From Streptomyces pseudovenezuelae (lineage in GTDB: Bacteria; Actinomycetota; Actinomycetes; Streptomycetales; Streptomycetaceae), in assembly GCF_029892565.1 (NCBI RefSeq), contig NZ_JARXVH010000003.1:186001-250000 (forward strand): 64,000 bases of DNA, read 5' to 3'. Under the pieces are notes generated by a model. The model was not told where the DNA came from, did not search any database, and saw nothing but the letters and a program-made list of their open reading frames with translations. The position numbers and the translations under genes are program-made. Shown piece after piece: positions 24,495-31,633 of this stretch; the stretch's first letter is position 1, and each line of letters opens with the position of its first letter.

Positions 24495-25235
24495 ATGACG
24501 CCCGAACAGCGGCTGGCCGACGCGTTCGTCGCCCTGGCCGGCAGCACGGCGGACGGCCCGTTGGACGTGCCCGAAACCCTCACCGTCCTGGCGCACCGCG
24601 CGCCGGTCCTGCTCGGTACCCGTGCCGCGGCCGTGCAGTTCGCGCCCGCGGGCCACGACACGGCGCTGGTGGTGGGCTCCGATCCGCAGGTGTTCCACCT
24701 GGAACACGAGGCCGCCGGGCGGCGCGAGGGCCCCGGCCACGAGTGCCGCCGGACCGGCGCGGGAGTGCCCTGGGCCCAGGCCGCCCTCGACAGCGGGCCC
24801 GTCCGGCAGCGGTGGCCGCACTACGCGCCGAAGGCCCTGCGGCTGGGCTACACCCAGGTCGTGGCCCTCCCGCTGCGCGAACACACCGGCACGAGCGGTG
24901 CGCTCGTGCTGCTGTCCGGCGCGGAGCGGGCCTTCTCCCCGGCGACCCTGGGGCTCGGCCGGTCGCTCGCGGACTTCACCGCCGTCATCCTGGAGCGCGC
25001 CCGGGAGGCCGACCGCAGCCGGACGCTCACCGCCCAGCTGGAACAGGCGCTGACCGGCCGCGTGGTCATAGAGCAGGCCAAGGGCATCCTCGCCACCCGC
25101 CGGGCGGTGACCCCGGACGGAGCCTTCGACCTCCTGCGCAAGTACGCCCGCGCACATCAGCGATCGGTACGGGACGTGGCCCGTGACGTGGTCGAGGGGC
25201 GCTCGGACCTCGATCGGACCGATCCCGCGCGCTGA
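24495..25235 (+). CDS. GAF-ANTAR protein 2 (EQAKG type)
   Basis: 246 residues starting MTPEQRLADAFVALAGSTAD, with GAGGAAGAGG upstream. The GAF domain (about 20-165) contains GHECRRTGAGVPWAQ and QVVALPLREHTGTSGALVLL. The ANTAR domain (about 183-236) is canonical: RVVIEQAKGILATRRAVTPD, AFDLLRKYARAHQRSVRDVA. Start is 12 bp past protein 1, so they are co-expressed. Its start and ANTAR motif closely match protein 4 at 29355 (MTREQRLAEVFVEIADS; LVEQVKGVLAERWG). Confidence 0.9.
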   Translation: MTPEQRLADAFVALAGSTADGPLDVPETLTVLAHRAPVLLGTRAAAVQFAPAGHDTALVVGSDPQVFHLEHEAAGRREGPGHECRRTGAGVPWAQAALDSGPVRQRWPHYAPKALRLGYTQVVALPLREHTGTSGALVLLSGAERAFSPATLGLGRSLADFTAVILERAREADRSRTLTAQLEQALTGRVVIEQAKGILATRRAVTPDGAFDLLRKYARAHQRSVRDVARDVVEGRSDLDRTDPAR

Positions 25236-25550
25236 GCCCCACCTGCGACGGGACCTCCGAGGGGATCTTCGACGCGATCCGGGCGCGGCAACGTGACGCA
25301 ACACGGTGACACGGCCCTGTGACGCAGCACTCCGCGCCAGAAGATCGCGGAGGGAGCCGACCTGCGGGCCTTCCAGGGCGGTCCGCGATACTGCCCAGGC
25401 GAAGGGGGGAAATCTGTCACGGCCGGGCCACATCCGTGCGCCCGGCGGCGTTAGGGTTGGCGCAGGAGGGCGAATACGGTGCCGGATCCTCACGGAGGAC
25501 GGGTCCCGGACCCGGCCGGACCGCTCGCCTCGCCCCGAAACGAAGGTGCC
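25236..25550. promoter_or_regulatory. 315-bp gap upstream of the MerR gene with GTGACGCARCAC repeats
   Basis: Non-coding. It contains GTGACGCAACAC at 25293, GTGACACGG at 25306 and GTGACGCAGCAC at 25319, i.e. roughly 13-bp spaced direct repeats that could be a regulator site. No hairpin terminator for the GAF-ANTAR operon was obvious. Confidence 0.4.
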
Positions 25551-25889
25551 ATGCCCGCTGAGATCGACCCCGTCACCGACAACCTCGACGATGACGACTA
25601 CCCGGCCTACACCATGGGTCGGGCCGCCGACGTTCTCGGCATCACGCCGGCCTTCCTCCGGGCCGTCGGCGAGGCCGAGCTGATCACCCCGCTGCGTTCG
25701 GAGGGCGGTCACCGCCGCTATTCACGCCGTCAGCTGCGCGTCGCCGCCCGGGCCCGCGAACTCGTCGACCAGGGCACGCCGATCGAGGCCGCGTGCCGCA
25801 TCGTCTCGCTGGAGGACCAGCTGGAGGACGCCCTCCGCCTGAACGACGAAATGCGCAAGCTGCTGGCCGAGCGTGGCGCGAATATCTAG
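25551..25889 (+). CDS. MerR-family HTH regulator
   Basis: 112 residues from ATG at 25551 (MPAEIDPVTDN), with GAAGG upstream; an in-frame start 24 codons earlier is less likely. The winged HTH is YTMGRAADVLGITPAFLRAVGE, then LITPLRSEGGHRRYSRRQLR. A short dimerisation helix (LEDQLEDALRLNDEMRKLLAE) follows instead of an effector domain, so it probably does not sense a ligand directly. It precedes the cold-shock gene by 244 bp and may regulate the adjacent RNA-remodelling genes; target inferred. Confidence 0.85.
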   Translation: MPAEIDPVTDNLDDDDYPAYTMGRAADVLGITPAFLRAVGEAELITPLRSEGGHRRYSRRQLRVAARARELVDQGTPIEAACRIVSLEDQLEDALRLNDEMRKLLAERGANI

Positions 25890-26082
25890 TGCGGCGGGTA
25901 CAGAAACCGGGTGTTCGGCGGGAGGAGAATTCGTGATCGAACTCCAGATCAGCATGGGGTTTCCGGCCGACCTGTGTTAGCGTGATACCAGTTGCAGTTT
26001 TGGTTACCAGAGACTTGTTTCACAGCCAGTTTCTTTGCAGAGCTTTCCGGATCTTTCCGGAGGGGTGATCATCGCGGCGACT

Positions 26083-26107
26083 CGGGATCGGCAAAGTGCA
26101 GATCCCG
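26083..26107 (+). promoter_or_regulatory. Hairpin in the cold-shock gene leader
   Basis: CGGGATC, 11-nt loop, GATCCCG: a 7-bp stem ending 13 bp before the AGGGAG ribosome site. Upstream in the same 244-bp gap are tandem CTTTCCGGAT/CTTTCCGGAG decamers (about 26042-26061). A structured leader is expected for cold-shock mRNAs; a temperature role is inferred. Confidence 0.4.
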
Positions 26108-26133
26108 GCACTGCCCCCCAAGGGAGATTCAAT

Positions 26134-26337
26134 ATGGCATCTGGCACCGTGAAGTGGTTCAACGCGGAAAAGGGCTTCGGCTTCATCGAGCAGGACGGCG
26201 GCGGCGCTGACGTCTTCGCCCACTACTCGAACATCGCCGCCTCCGGCTTCCGCGAGCTTCAGGAAGGCCAGAAGGTTACTTTCGACGTCACGCAGGGCCA
26301 GAAGGGCCCCCAGGCCGAGAACATCGTTCCCGCCTGA
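26134..26337 (+). CDS. Cold-shock domain protein (CspA family)
   Basis: 67 residues. RNP1 is KGFGFIEQD and RNP2 is DVFAHYSNI, within the canonical [17 protein letters not shown] start. It is an OB-fold single-stranded RNA/DNA binder that melts mRNA structure. The [15 protein letters not shown] form with its extra Gly-Ala is common in Streptomyces. Strong AGGGAG ribosome site. A terminator-like hairpin follows, then a DEAD-box helicase gene: a classic RNA-unwinding pairing. Confidence 0.97.
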   Translation: MASGTVKWFNAEKGFGFIEQDGGGADVFAHYSNIAASGFRELQEGQKVTFDVTQGQKGPQAENIVPA

Positions 26338-26356
26338 TTGCTTGACGCATGACAGT

Positions 26357-26394
26357 AGCTGGGGCCCGCACTCTATGGGGTGCGGGCCTCAGCT
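26357..26394. terminator. Terminator after the cold-shock gene
   Basis: AGCTGGGGCCCGCAC and GTGCGGGCCTCAGCT arms around TCTATGGG form a stem of about 14 bp with one internal mismatch/bulge. It lies 19 bp past the stop; a short pyrimidine run CGTTCACTTTT follows. Confidence 0.75.
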
Positions 26395-26485
26395 CGTTCA
26401 CTTTTCGCTTGTTCCCAGCCGCTCTCAGCTGATTCGGGCTGCTTCCAGCCAGTCCAAAGCTGATTCCCGCATGAGGGACCGCCTC

Positions 26486-26518
26486 GGTTCACCCACCGGT
26501 TCACTCCGGTTCACCAAC
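26486..26518 (+). repeat. Three GGTTCAC repeats upstream of the DEAD-box gene
   Basis: GGTTCACCCACC, GGTTCACTCC and GGTTCACCAACC occur in tandem, with GTTCAC starts 12 and 10 bp apart. They resemble Streptomyces PHO-box direct-repeat units, which are regularly 11 bp apart. The irregular spacing makes a PhoP site uncertain. Confidence 0.45.
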
Positions 26519-26630
26519 CGCAAGGCGCGGCTTTTCGCTATTTTCACGGCTCATTCTTGTGAATCCTCATGCGGCTATTCGCCGCTGGACGGAATTCCTC
26601 GATACGTGCCGTATCGAGGAGGGTTCCATC

Positions 26631-28151
26631 ATGAACCGCGACCGTCGCAGCAGCAGCGCCAGTTCGGGCCGCGTCCGCACGGACAGGAAGTCCACGGGCG
26701 GAACGGGCTCCGCATACGGCAGCCGCTTCCGTTCCCACGAGCCCCGTCGGACCTCGCGTCCGACCGGCGCGGGTAAGAGCGGCCAGGGCCCGCGCTCGGC
26801 CGGCCCGCAGCAGGAGTTCGCGCTCCCCACCACGATCACCGAACCGCTCCCGGCTGTCGAGTCGTTCGCCGAACTCGACATGCCCGAGGGCCTGTTGGCC
26901 GCACTCGGCGTCGAGGGCGTCACCGTGCCCTTCCCGATCCAGGCGGCCACGCTGCCGAACGCGCTGGCCGGCCGGGACGTCCTGGGCCGCGGGCGCACCG
27001 GTTCGGGCAAGACGCTCGCCTTCGGGCTGGCCCTGCTGGCCCGGCTGAACGGCCGGCGGGCTCAGCCCCGGCAGCCGCTCGCCCTTGTCCTCGTGCCCAC
27101 CCGGGAACTGGCCCAGCAGGTCACCGACGCGCTCGCCCCCTATGCCCGCGCCCTGCGGCTGCGGACCACCACCGTGGTGGGCGGCATGTCGATCGGCCGC
27201 CAGGCCAGCAGCCTGCGCGGCGGCGCCGAAGTCGTCGTAGCCACCCCCGGCCGCCTCAAGGACCTCATCGAGCGGGGCGACTGCAAGCTCGACCAGGTCG
27301 GCATCACGGTCCTGGACGAGGCCGACCAGATGGCCGACATGGGCTTCATGCCCCAGGTCACCGCGCTGCTCGACCAGGTCCGACCCGGCGGTCAGCGGCT
27401 GCTGTTCTCGGCGACCCTGGACCGCAACATCGACCTGCTGGTCCGCCGCTACCTGCACGACCCGGTCGTGCACTCGGTCGACCCGACCGCGGGCGGTGTC
27501 GCCACCATGGAGCACCACCTGCTGCACGTGCGGGACACCGAGAAGCACTCCACGGCGACCGAGATCGCCGCCCGCGACGGGCGCGTGATCCTCTTCCTGG
27601 ACACCAAGCACGCGGTGGACAAGCTGACCAAGCACCTGCTGTCCGTCGGTGTGCGGGCCTCGGCGCTGCACGGCGGCAAGTCCCAGTCGCAGCGCAACCG
27701 GACGCTCGCCCAGTTCAAGGACGGCCACCTCACCGCCCTGGTCGCCACCAACGTCGCCGCGCGCGGAATCCACGTCGACAACCTCGACCTGGTCGTGAAC
27801 GTCGACCCGCCGGGCGACCACAAGGACTACCTGCACCGCGGCGGCCGTACCGCCCGCGCCGGCGAGTCCGGCACCGTCGTCACCCTGGTGCTGCCGCACC
27901 AGCGGCGCTCGATGGACCGGCTGATGCTGGACGCCGGGATCACCCCGAGCAGCAGCACCCGGGTCAGCCCCGGCGAGGCCGAGCTGCAGCGCATCACCGG
28001 TGCCCGCACCCCCTCCGGCGTACCCGTCGTCGTGACGGCGCTCGCGCCGGCCGCGGACCGACGCGAGCGTTCCGGTGCCCCCGGTCGCGGCCGGGGCGGA
28101 CGGGCCGGTGGCTCCCGCGTGCGCCGTGCCCCGACCAGGAACCCGCGCTAG
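26631..28151 (+). CDS. DEAD-box RNA helicase
   Basis: 506 residues from ATG at 26631 with GGAGGG upstream. A basic, Ser/Arg-rich N-tail (1-75) precedes the helicase core: Q-motif region VPFPIQAATLP, motif I GRGRTGSGKT (about 120-129), Ia PTREL, Ib TPGR, II DEAD (229-232), III SAT, IV-VI with VATNVAARGIHVDNLD and HRGGRTARAG. The C-tail is Arg/Gly-rich (GRGRGGRAGGSR). This is a RhlE/CsdA-like RNA remodeller. The adjacent cold-shock gene suggests joint action on structured RNA under stress. Confidence 0.95.
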   Translation: MNRDRRSSSASSGRVRTDRKSTGGTGSAYGSRFRSHEPRRTSRPTGAGKSGQGPRSAGPQQEFALPTTITEPLPAVESFAELDMPEGLLAALGVEGVTVPFPIQAATLPNALAGRDVLGRGRTGSGKTLAFGLALLARLNGRRAQPRQPLALVLVPTRELAQQVTDALAPYARALRLRTTTVVGGMSIGRQASSLRGGAEVVVATPGRLKDLIERGDCKLDQVGITVLDEADQMADMGFMPQVTALLDQVRPGGQRLLFSATLDRNIDLLVRRYLHDPVVHSVDPTAGGVATMEHHLLHVRDTEKHSTATEIAARDGRVILFLDTKHAVDKLTKHLLSVGVRASALHGGKSQSQRNRTLAQFKDGHLTALVATNVAARGIHVDNLDLVVNVDPPGDHKDYLHRGGRTARAGESGTVVTLVLPHQRRSMDRLMLDAGITPSSSTRVSPGEAELQRITGARTPSGVPVVVTALAPAADRRERSGAPGRGRGGRAGGSRVRRAPTRNPR

Positions 28152-28175
28152 TCAAGACGCTGGGGTTCGCTCCCC

Positions 28176-28209
28176 GCGGTCAGGACGCCCACCCGCGCGT
28201 CCTGACCGC
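28176..28209. terminator. Terminator after the DEAD-box gene
   Basis: GCGGTCAGGACGC, 8-nt loop, GCGTCCTGACCGC: a perfect 13-bp stem 25 bp past the stop. It is followed by TCCTCGG without a strong T-run. It separates the helicase from the SCO5918-like gene. Confidence 0.8.
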
Positions 28210-28284
28210 TCCTCGGTATCGCTTCTCCCGCTCTGCTCCCCTGCCTTCCCCTCGGTTCAACTCCCCTTCCTGTTGGAGGCATTC

Positions 28285-28572
28285 ATGCGCTGTGTCATCG
28301 CCCGATTCCCCTTCGACCTGCGCAAGAACGAGGTCGAGCAGTCGATGGACGGCATCACGCCCGAAACCGTCACCGGTGTCTCCGTCACCATCGGCCAGCA
28401 GGTCTACCCCGTCCTGCAGGTCGGCGAAGTGATCACCCGGCAGAACCGCCGCGACTTCACCACCGGCGAGATGCGCCGTGCGCTGACCCGGCTCGGCTTC
28501 GTCTGCCACGACGCCCCCCAGCCCGCCCAGACCCGGACCCCGGCCACCGACCAGGAAACGCTCGGCTGGTGA
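28285..28572 (+). CDS. SCO5918-family protein
   Basis: 95 residues from ATG at 28285, with TTGGAGG upstream. Start MRCVIARFPFDLRKNEVEQS, then MDGITPETVTGVSVTIGQQVYPVLQVGEVITRQNRRDF. I recall proteins of this type as the SCO5918 family, found next to cold-shock and DEAD-box genes in Streptomyces. No biochemical role is known; TGEMRRALTRLGF resembles a small helix that might contact RNA or protein, but that is speculation. It precedes the second GAF-ANTAR pair. Confidence 0.8.
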   Translation: MRCVIARFPFDLRKNEVEQSMDGITPETVTGVSVTIGQQVYPVLQVGEVITRQNRRDFTTGEMRRALTRLGFVCHDAPQPAQTRTPATDQETLGW

Positions 28573-28611
28573 ACCGATGGGGCCACTGAGCCCCCGGCGG
28601 AACGGAGACCG

Positions 28612-29358
28612 GTGACCCGCGACGGGATGGCCGAGGCGCTGCGGTCGCTACGTCCCGGCAGCGGCGCCGATCCCGCGGAGACCGGCGCACGGGCGCTTGG
28701 CGTCGCGGGCGTCGCGGTGTCCGTCTTCCCGATGCCGTCCGCGGACACGAACGGCACTCGCGCACCCGAACCGCTCTGGTGGTACCCCGAGCTGAGCCTG
28801 CGCTTCGAGGAACTGCAGTTCACGCTCGGCGAGGGCCCCGGCCCCGATGCCGCCCGCGTAGGAATCGCCGTACTGGAACCGGATCTCGACCGGGTGCGCC
28901 CGGACCGCTGGCCCGTGCTGCTGCCGGCGGTCCGGCAACTCGGGGTCGACGGGGTCTGCTGCTTCCCGCTCGGCCTGGGCGCCGTCCGGCTGGGCATGTT
29001 CACCCTGCTGTGCGACGGCAGGGGCGGTCTCGACGGCCGGCAGCTCGCGGACGCGAACACGCTGGCCGCCGCCCTGACCGTGACCCTGCTGGACGGACGG
29101 CGACCGGCCGACCGCAAGGACGACGACGGCCTGCCGTGGCCGGCCGACGGGCTGCACCGGGCCGTGGTGCACCAGGCGACCGGCATGATCAGCGTCCAGC
29201 TCGCCATCCCCCTGACCGAGGCCCTGGTGCGGCTGCGCGCCTTCGCCTACGGCAGTGAACGCCTGATCGGCGACGTGGCGGAAGACGTCGTGGCCCGACG
29301 ACTGCGATTCGACGACGATGGAAGCGGGCCGCGTGTGCCCGTCGGTGGAGAGGGATGA
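28612..29358 (+). CDS. GAF-ANTAR protein 3 (AVVHQA type)
   Basis: 248 residues from GTG. The GAF region holds ELQFTLGEGPGPDAARVGIA and GVCCFPLGLGAVRLGMFTLL. The C-terminal ANTAR segment (about 182-232) has AVVHQATGMISVQLAIPLTE, ALVRLRAFAYGSERL. The shared AVVHQA and LGEGPG words mark it as a paralogue of protein 1. Its stop overlaps the protein 4 start (ATGA), so translation is coupled. Input signal unknown; GAF ligands in this group include small molecules or light/oxygen cues. Confidence 0.85.
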   Translation: MTRDGMAEALRSLRPGSGADPAETGARALGVAGVAVSVFPMPSADTNGTRAPEPLWWYPELSLRFEELQFTLGEGPGPDAARVGIAVLEPDLDRVRPDRWPVLLPAVRQLGVDGVCCFPLGLGAVRLGMFTLLCDGRGGLDGRQLADANTLAAALTVTLLDGRRPADRKDDDGLPWPADGLHRAVVHQATGMISVQLAIPLTEALVRLRAFAYGSERLIGDVAEDVVARRLRFDDDGSGPRVPVGGEG

Positions 29359-30122
29359 TCGGCATGACTCGAGAACAACGCCTCGCGGAGGTGTTCGTCG
29401 AGATCGCGGACTCACTCATCGACGACTTCGACGTCCTCGACCTGCTCCAGCGGCTCTCCGCGCGCTGCGTGGAGCTGCTGGAGGTCTCGGCGGCCGGCAT
29501 CCTGCTCGCCGACCCCCGTGGCGAGCTGCAGGTCATCGCCGCCTCGGACGAGCACACCCGGCTGCTGGAGCTGCTCGCCCGGCAGCACGACCAGGGGCCC
29601 TGCGTGGAGTGCTTCCGCACCGGGTCGGCCCGTACGAACATCGACCTAGGGCGCCCCGAGGCGGCCGCCGCCTGGCCCCGCTTCACCCCGAAGGCGCGCG
29701 AGCTCGGGTTCGTCGCCACGCACGCCATCCCGCTGCGGCTGCGGGACCGGGTGGTGGGCGCCCTGAACCTCTTCCAGACCTCCGTGCACCGGCTCGACGA
29801 CGACGAGATCGCCCTCGCCCAGGCGCTCGCGGACGTGGCCACGATCACGATCCTGCAGCAGCGCACGCTTGAGAAGTCCTATGTGGAGAACACCCAGTTG
29901 AACTCCGCGCTGACCAGCCGGATCCTGGTGGAGCAGGTCAAGGGGGTGCTGGCCGAGCGCTGGGGCACCTCGGTCGACGAGGCCTTCGCCGCGTTCCGCG
30001 CCTACGCCCGGGCCCATCACCTGCGGCTGACGGACTTCGCCCGGCAGATCGTCGACGGCACGGTCGACACGTCCACCATCCCGGCCCCCGAGAACGCCCA
30101 GCCCCCCGAGATCTACGAGTGA
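29355..30122 (+). CDS. GAF-ANTAR protein 4 (EQVKG type)
   Basis: 255 residues; the likely functional start is ATG at 29355 or the internal MTREQRLAEVF three codons on. The GAF domain has VSAAGILLADPRGELQVIAA, QGPCVECFRTGSA and THAIPLRLRDRVVGALNLF. A linker helix leads to ANTAR (about 186-236): RILVEQVKGVLAERWGTSVD, AFRAYARAHHLRLTDFARQI. It shares motif order with protein 2, supporting pairwise duplication. The Cys in CVECF is in the usual place in this ANTAR subgroup. Confidence 0.9.
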   Translation: MIGMTREQRLAEVFVEIADSLIDDFDVLDLLQRLSARCVELLEVSAAGILLADPRGELQVIAASDEHTRLLELLARQHDQGPCVECFRTGSARTNIDLGRPEAAAAWPRFTPKARELGFVATHAIPLRLRDRVVGALNLFQTSVHRLDDDEIALAQALADVATITILQQRTLEKSYVENTQLNSALTSRILVEQVKGVLAERWGTSVDEAFAAFRAYARAHHLRLTDFARQIVDGTVDTSTIPAPENAQPPEIYE

Positions 30123-30125
30123 CGG

Positions 30126-30692
30126 TCACGGGTCGAGCAGCAGGACCCGGCGCGGATCGGCCGACGGGGTCCGGCGCTCGCCGGCCGGGAGGTCCCGCCA
30201 GCCCCAGGCCCGCAGGGCGGCCAGCGTCGGTACGTCGAAGCGGGCGACCAGGGTGACGCCGGTGGCGTCCGAGTGCTCGCCGAGCAGGCGCCGCTGCAGC
30301 CGCCGGGCCAGATTCCAGTCCCGGTCCGTGGACTGCCGGCGCACCTGGGGCCGTACGACGATCTCGCGGATCGCGAACAGCCCAGCGCGCAGCGGGAATC
30401 CGTAGGCGAACGCCGTCATCGTCGAGTTCTCCGCGACCAGCAGGGCGAAGCCGGGACGGCGCATGTCGTCGGCCAGCCGGCTGAGGAAGGTGTGGCGCAG
30501 CCGGTCCCACTGCCAGGGTTCGGCACCGGAGTTGGCGGCGTACATCTCGCCGAGTTCCGGCAGCCGGTCCATGACCTGGAACCGGGACAGCGGGCGCAGC
30601 CGCTCGGCGTCCCAGGGTGAGGGGCACTGCCGACCGGGCCTGGCCCGCGCCCGGGGGTACTCCCAGGCCGGCCGGAGCGCGTTCTCTGTCAT
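30126..30692 (-). CDS. GNAT-like hypothetical protein
   Basis: 188 residues from ATG at 30692. LLVAENSTMTAFAYGFPL and FAIREIVVRPQVRRQSTDRD resemble the beta-4/beta-5 region and the acetyl-CoA-binding loop of GNAT acetyltransferases. RRLQRRLLGEHSDATGVTLV and ALRAWGWRDL fit the C-terminal half. The pyrophosphate-loop consensus (Q/RxxGxG/A) is not clear, so catalytic activity is uncertain. It is convergent with GAF-ANTAR protein 4 (3 bp apart) and marks the right end of the accessory-looking region. Confidence 0.6.
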   Translation of the reverse strand: MTENALRPAWEYPRARARPGRQCPSPWDAERLRPLSRFQVMDRLPELGEMYAANSGAEPWQWDRLRHTFLSRLADDMRRPGFALLVAENSTMTAFAYGFPLRAGLFAIREIVVRPQVRRQSTDRDWNLARRLQRRLLGEHSDATGVTLVARFDVPTLAALRAWGWRDLPAGERRTPSADPRRVLLLDP

Positions 30693-30841
30693 GAGGCGGA
30701 CCTGTTCCGGGCGCCGTCGCAGCCGACCTGGTCTCGTCGATCGCCGAGAACGGCACGGGCGTGAGAGCCGGCACACGAGGAACCCTCGGTCCTTTCACGA
30801 TACTCCGGGCCCCGCCGGCCGCCCCGGGGAGAGACCGCGCC

Positions 30842-31633
30842 TCAGTTGTTCCACGTCTCGTCGTACGGATCCGCGGGCGTCGCCACCGGTGTCGCCGAGC
30901 TGACCTGCAGGAACGGGATGGGGCCGTTGTTCACCGGGTCCTTGACCTCGCGGGTGGTGTAAGTCCCGGTCACCTCAAGCCACTTGTCGGGCTGCAGGAC
31001 CGGGGGGACCTTGCCGGTCAGGCCGATCTTCACCGGCTGGGCGTCCGCGGCACAGCAGTTGAGGGCCATCCGGACCAGATACGGCGTACCCGCGTGGTCC
31101 AGTGCGACGAAGCCGGTGACCTTGATCTGGCGGCCGTCGAGGGTGCGGCCGTGCTGGTAGACCGCGCGGCTCGCGTAGTCGACCACGGAGAGGCGCAGCG
31201 GCCCGGCGGCGGGCAAGTTGTCGTAGCCGTACGGCTTTTGGAGCGCCGTCCCCGTGCGCATCGCGCTGTACGAGCCGAGCGCGGGCGGGGCGACCAGGAT
31301 CAGGGCGAGGAGGGGGAGGACCAGGAGCCAGGAGATACGGGGTTCGCGGTGAACGTGGTCGTGACCGTCGTCATCGAGGTCGGCGGACCCGTGCCCGTCC
31401 CCCGCAAGCGCGGCCCCGTCCGCCTTCTCAGCGCCCTGCGGTTCTCCCTGCTTCCGCCCCCGCCACTCGTACCAGACCGTCGCCAGCGCCGCCGCGATCA
31501 GGACCACGCCGGCCAGCAGCAACAGCGGCTGCAGCCCCGCCTTGACGTACCGCAGATACAGATCCGTGAACCCGGCGTGCAGCAGTGCCGCGCCGGTGAG
31601 GAAGAGGACCGCCGCCTGTGCCTGCCGGTTCAC
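30842..31633 (-). CDS. TIGR03943-type permease-associated membrane protein
   Basis: 263 residues from GTG at 31633. Two hydrophobic segments near the N-terminus (AAVLFLTGAALLHAGF; LLLLAGVVLIAAALATVWY) precede a His/Asp-rich loop (DGHGSADLDDDGHDHVHRE), a third span, and a large outside domain. That domain contains YLVRMALNCCAADAQPVKIG, whose CC is conserved in the family, and a C-terminal OB-like KWLEVTGTY. It is coupled to the UPF0718-type permease by GTGA. Bacillus homologues (ycgQ/ycgR) are zinc-starvation induced. Confidence 0.85.
   Translation of the reverse strand: MNRQAQAAVLFLTGAALLHAGFTDLYLRYVKAGLQPLLLLAGVVLIAAALATVWYEWRGRKQGEPQGAEKADGAALAGDGHGSADLDDDGHDHVHREPRISWLLVLPLLALILVAPPALGSYSAMRTGTALQKPYGYDNLPAAGPLRLSVVDYASRAVYQHGRTLDGRQIKVTGFVALDHAGTPYLVRMALNCCAADAQPVKIGLTGKVPPVLQPDKWLEVTGTYTTREVKDPVNNGPIPFLQVSSATPVATPADPYDETWNN

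Noticed and set aside
22806..25712. A 968-codon open frame on the minus strand
   Set aside because: It is antisense to CheR-PAS and the GAF-ANTAR genes and has Arg/Ser/Pro-rich low complexity with no domain; a codon-bias shadow.
14169..30700. Integrase-driven island with att repeats
   Set aside because: I looked for a second copy of the tRNA-Pro 3' end and for integrase motifs and found neither, so only positional suspicion remains.
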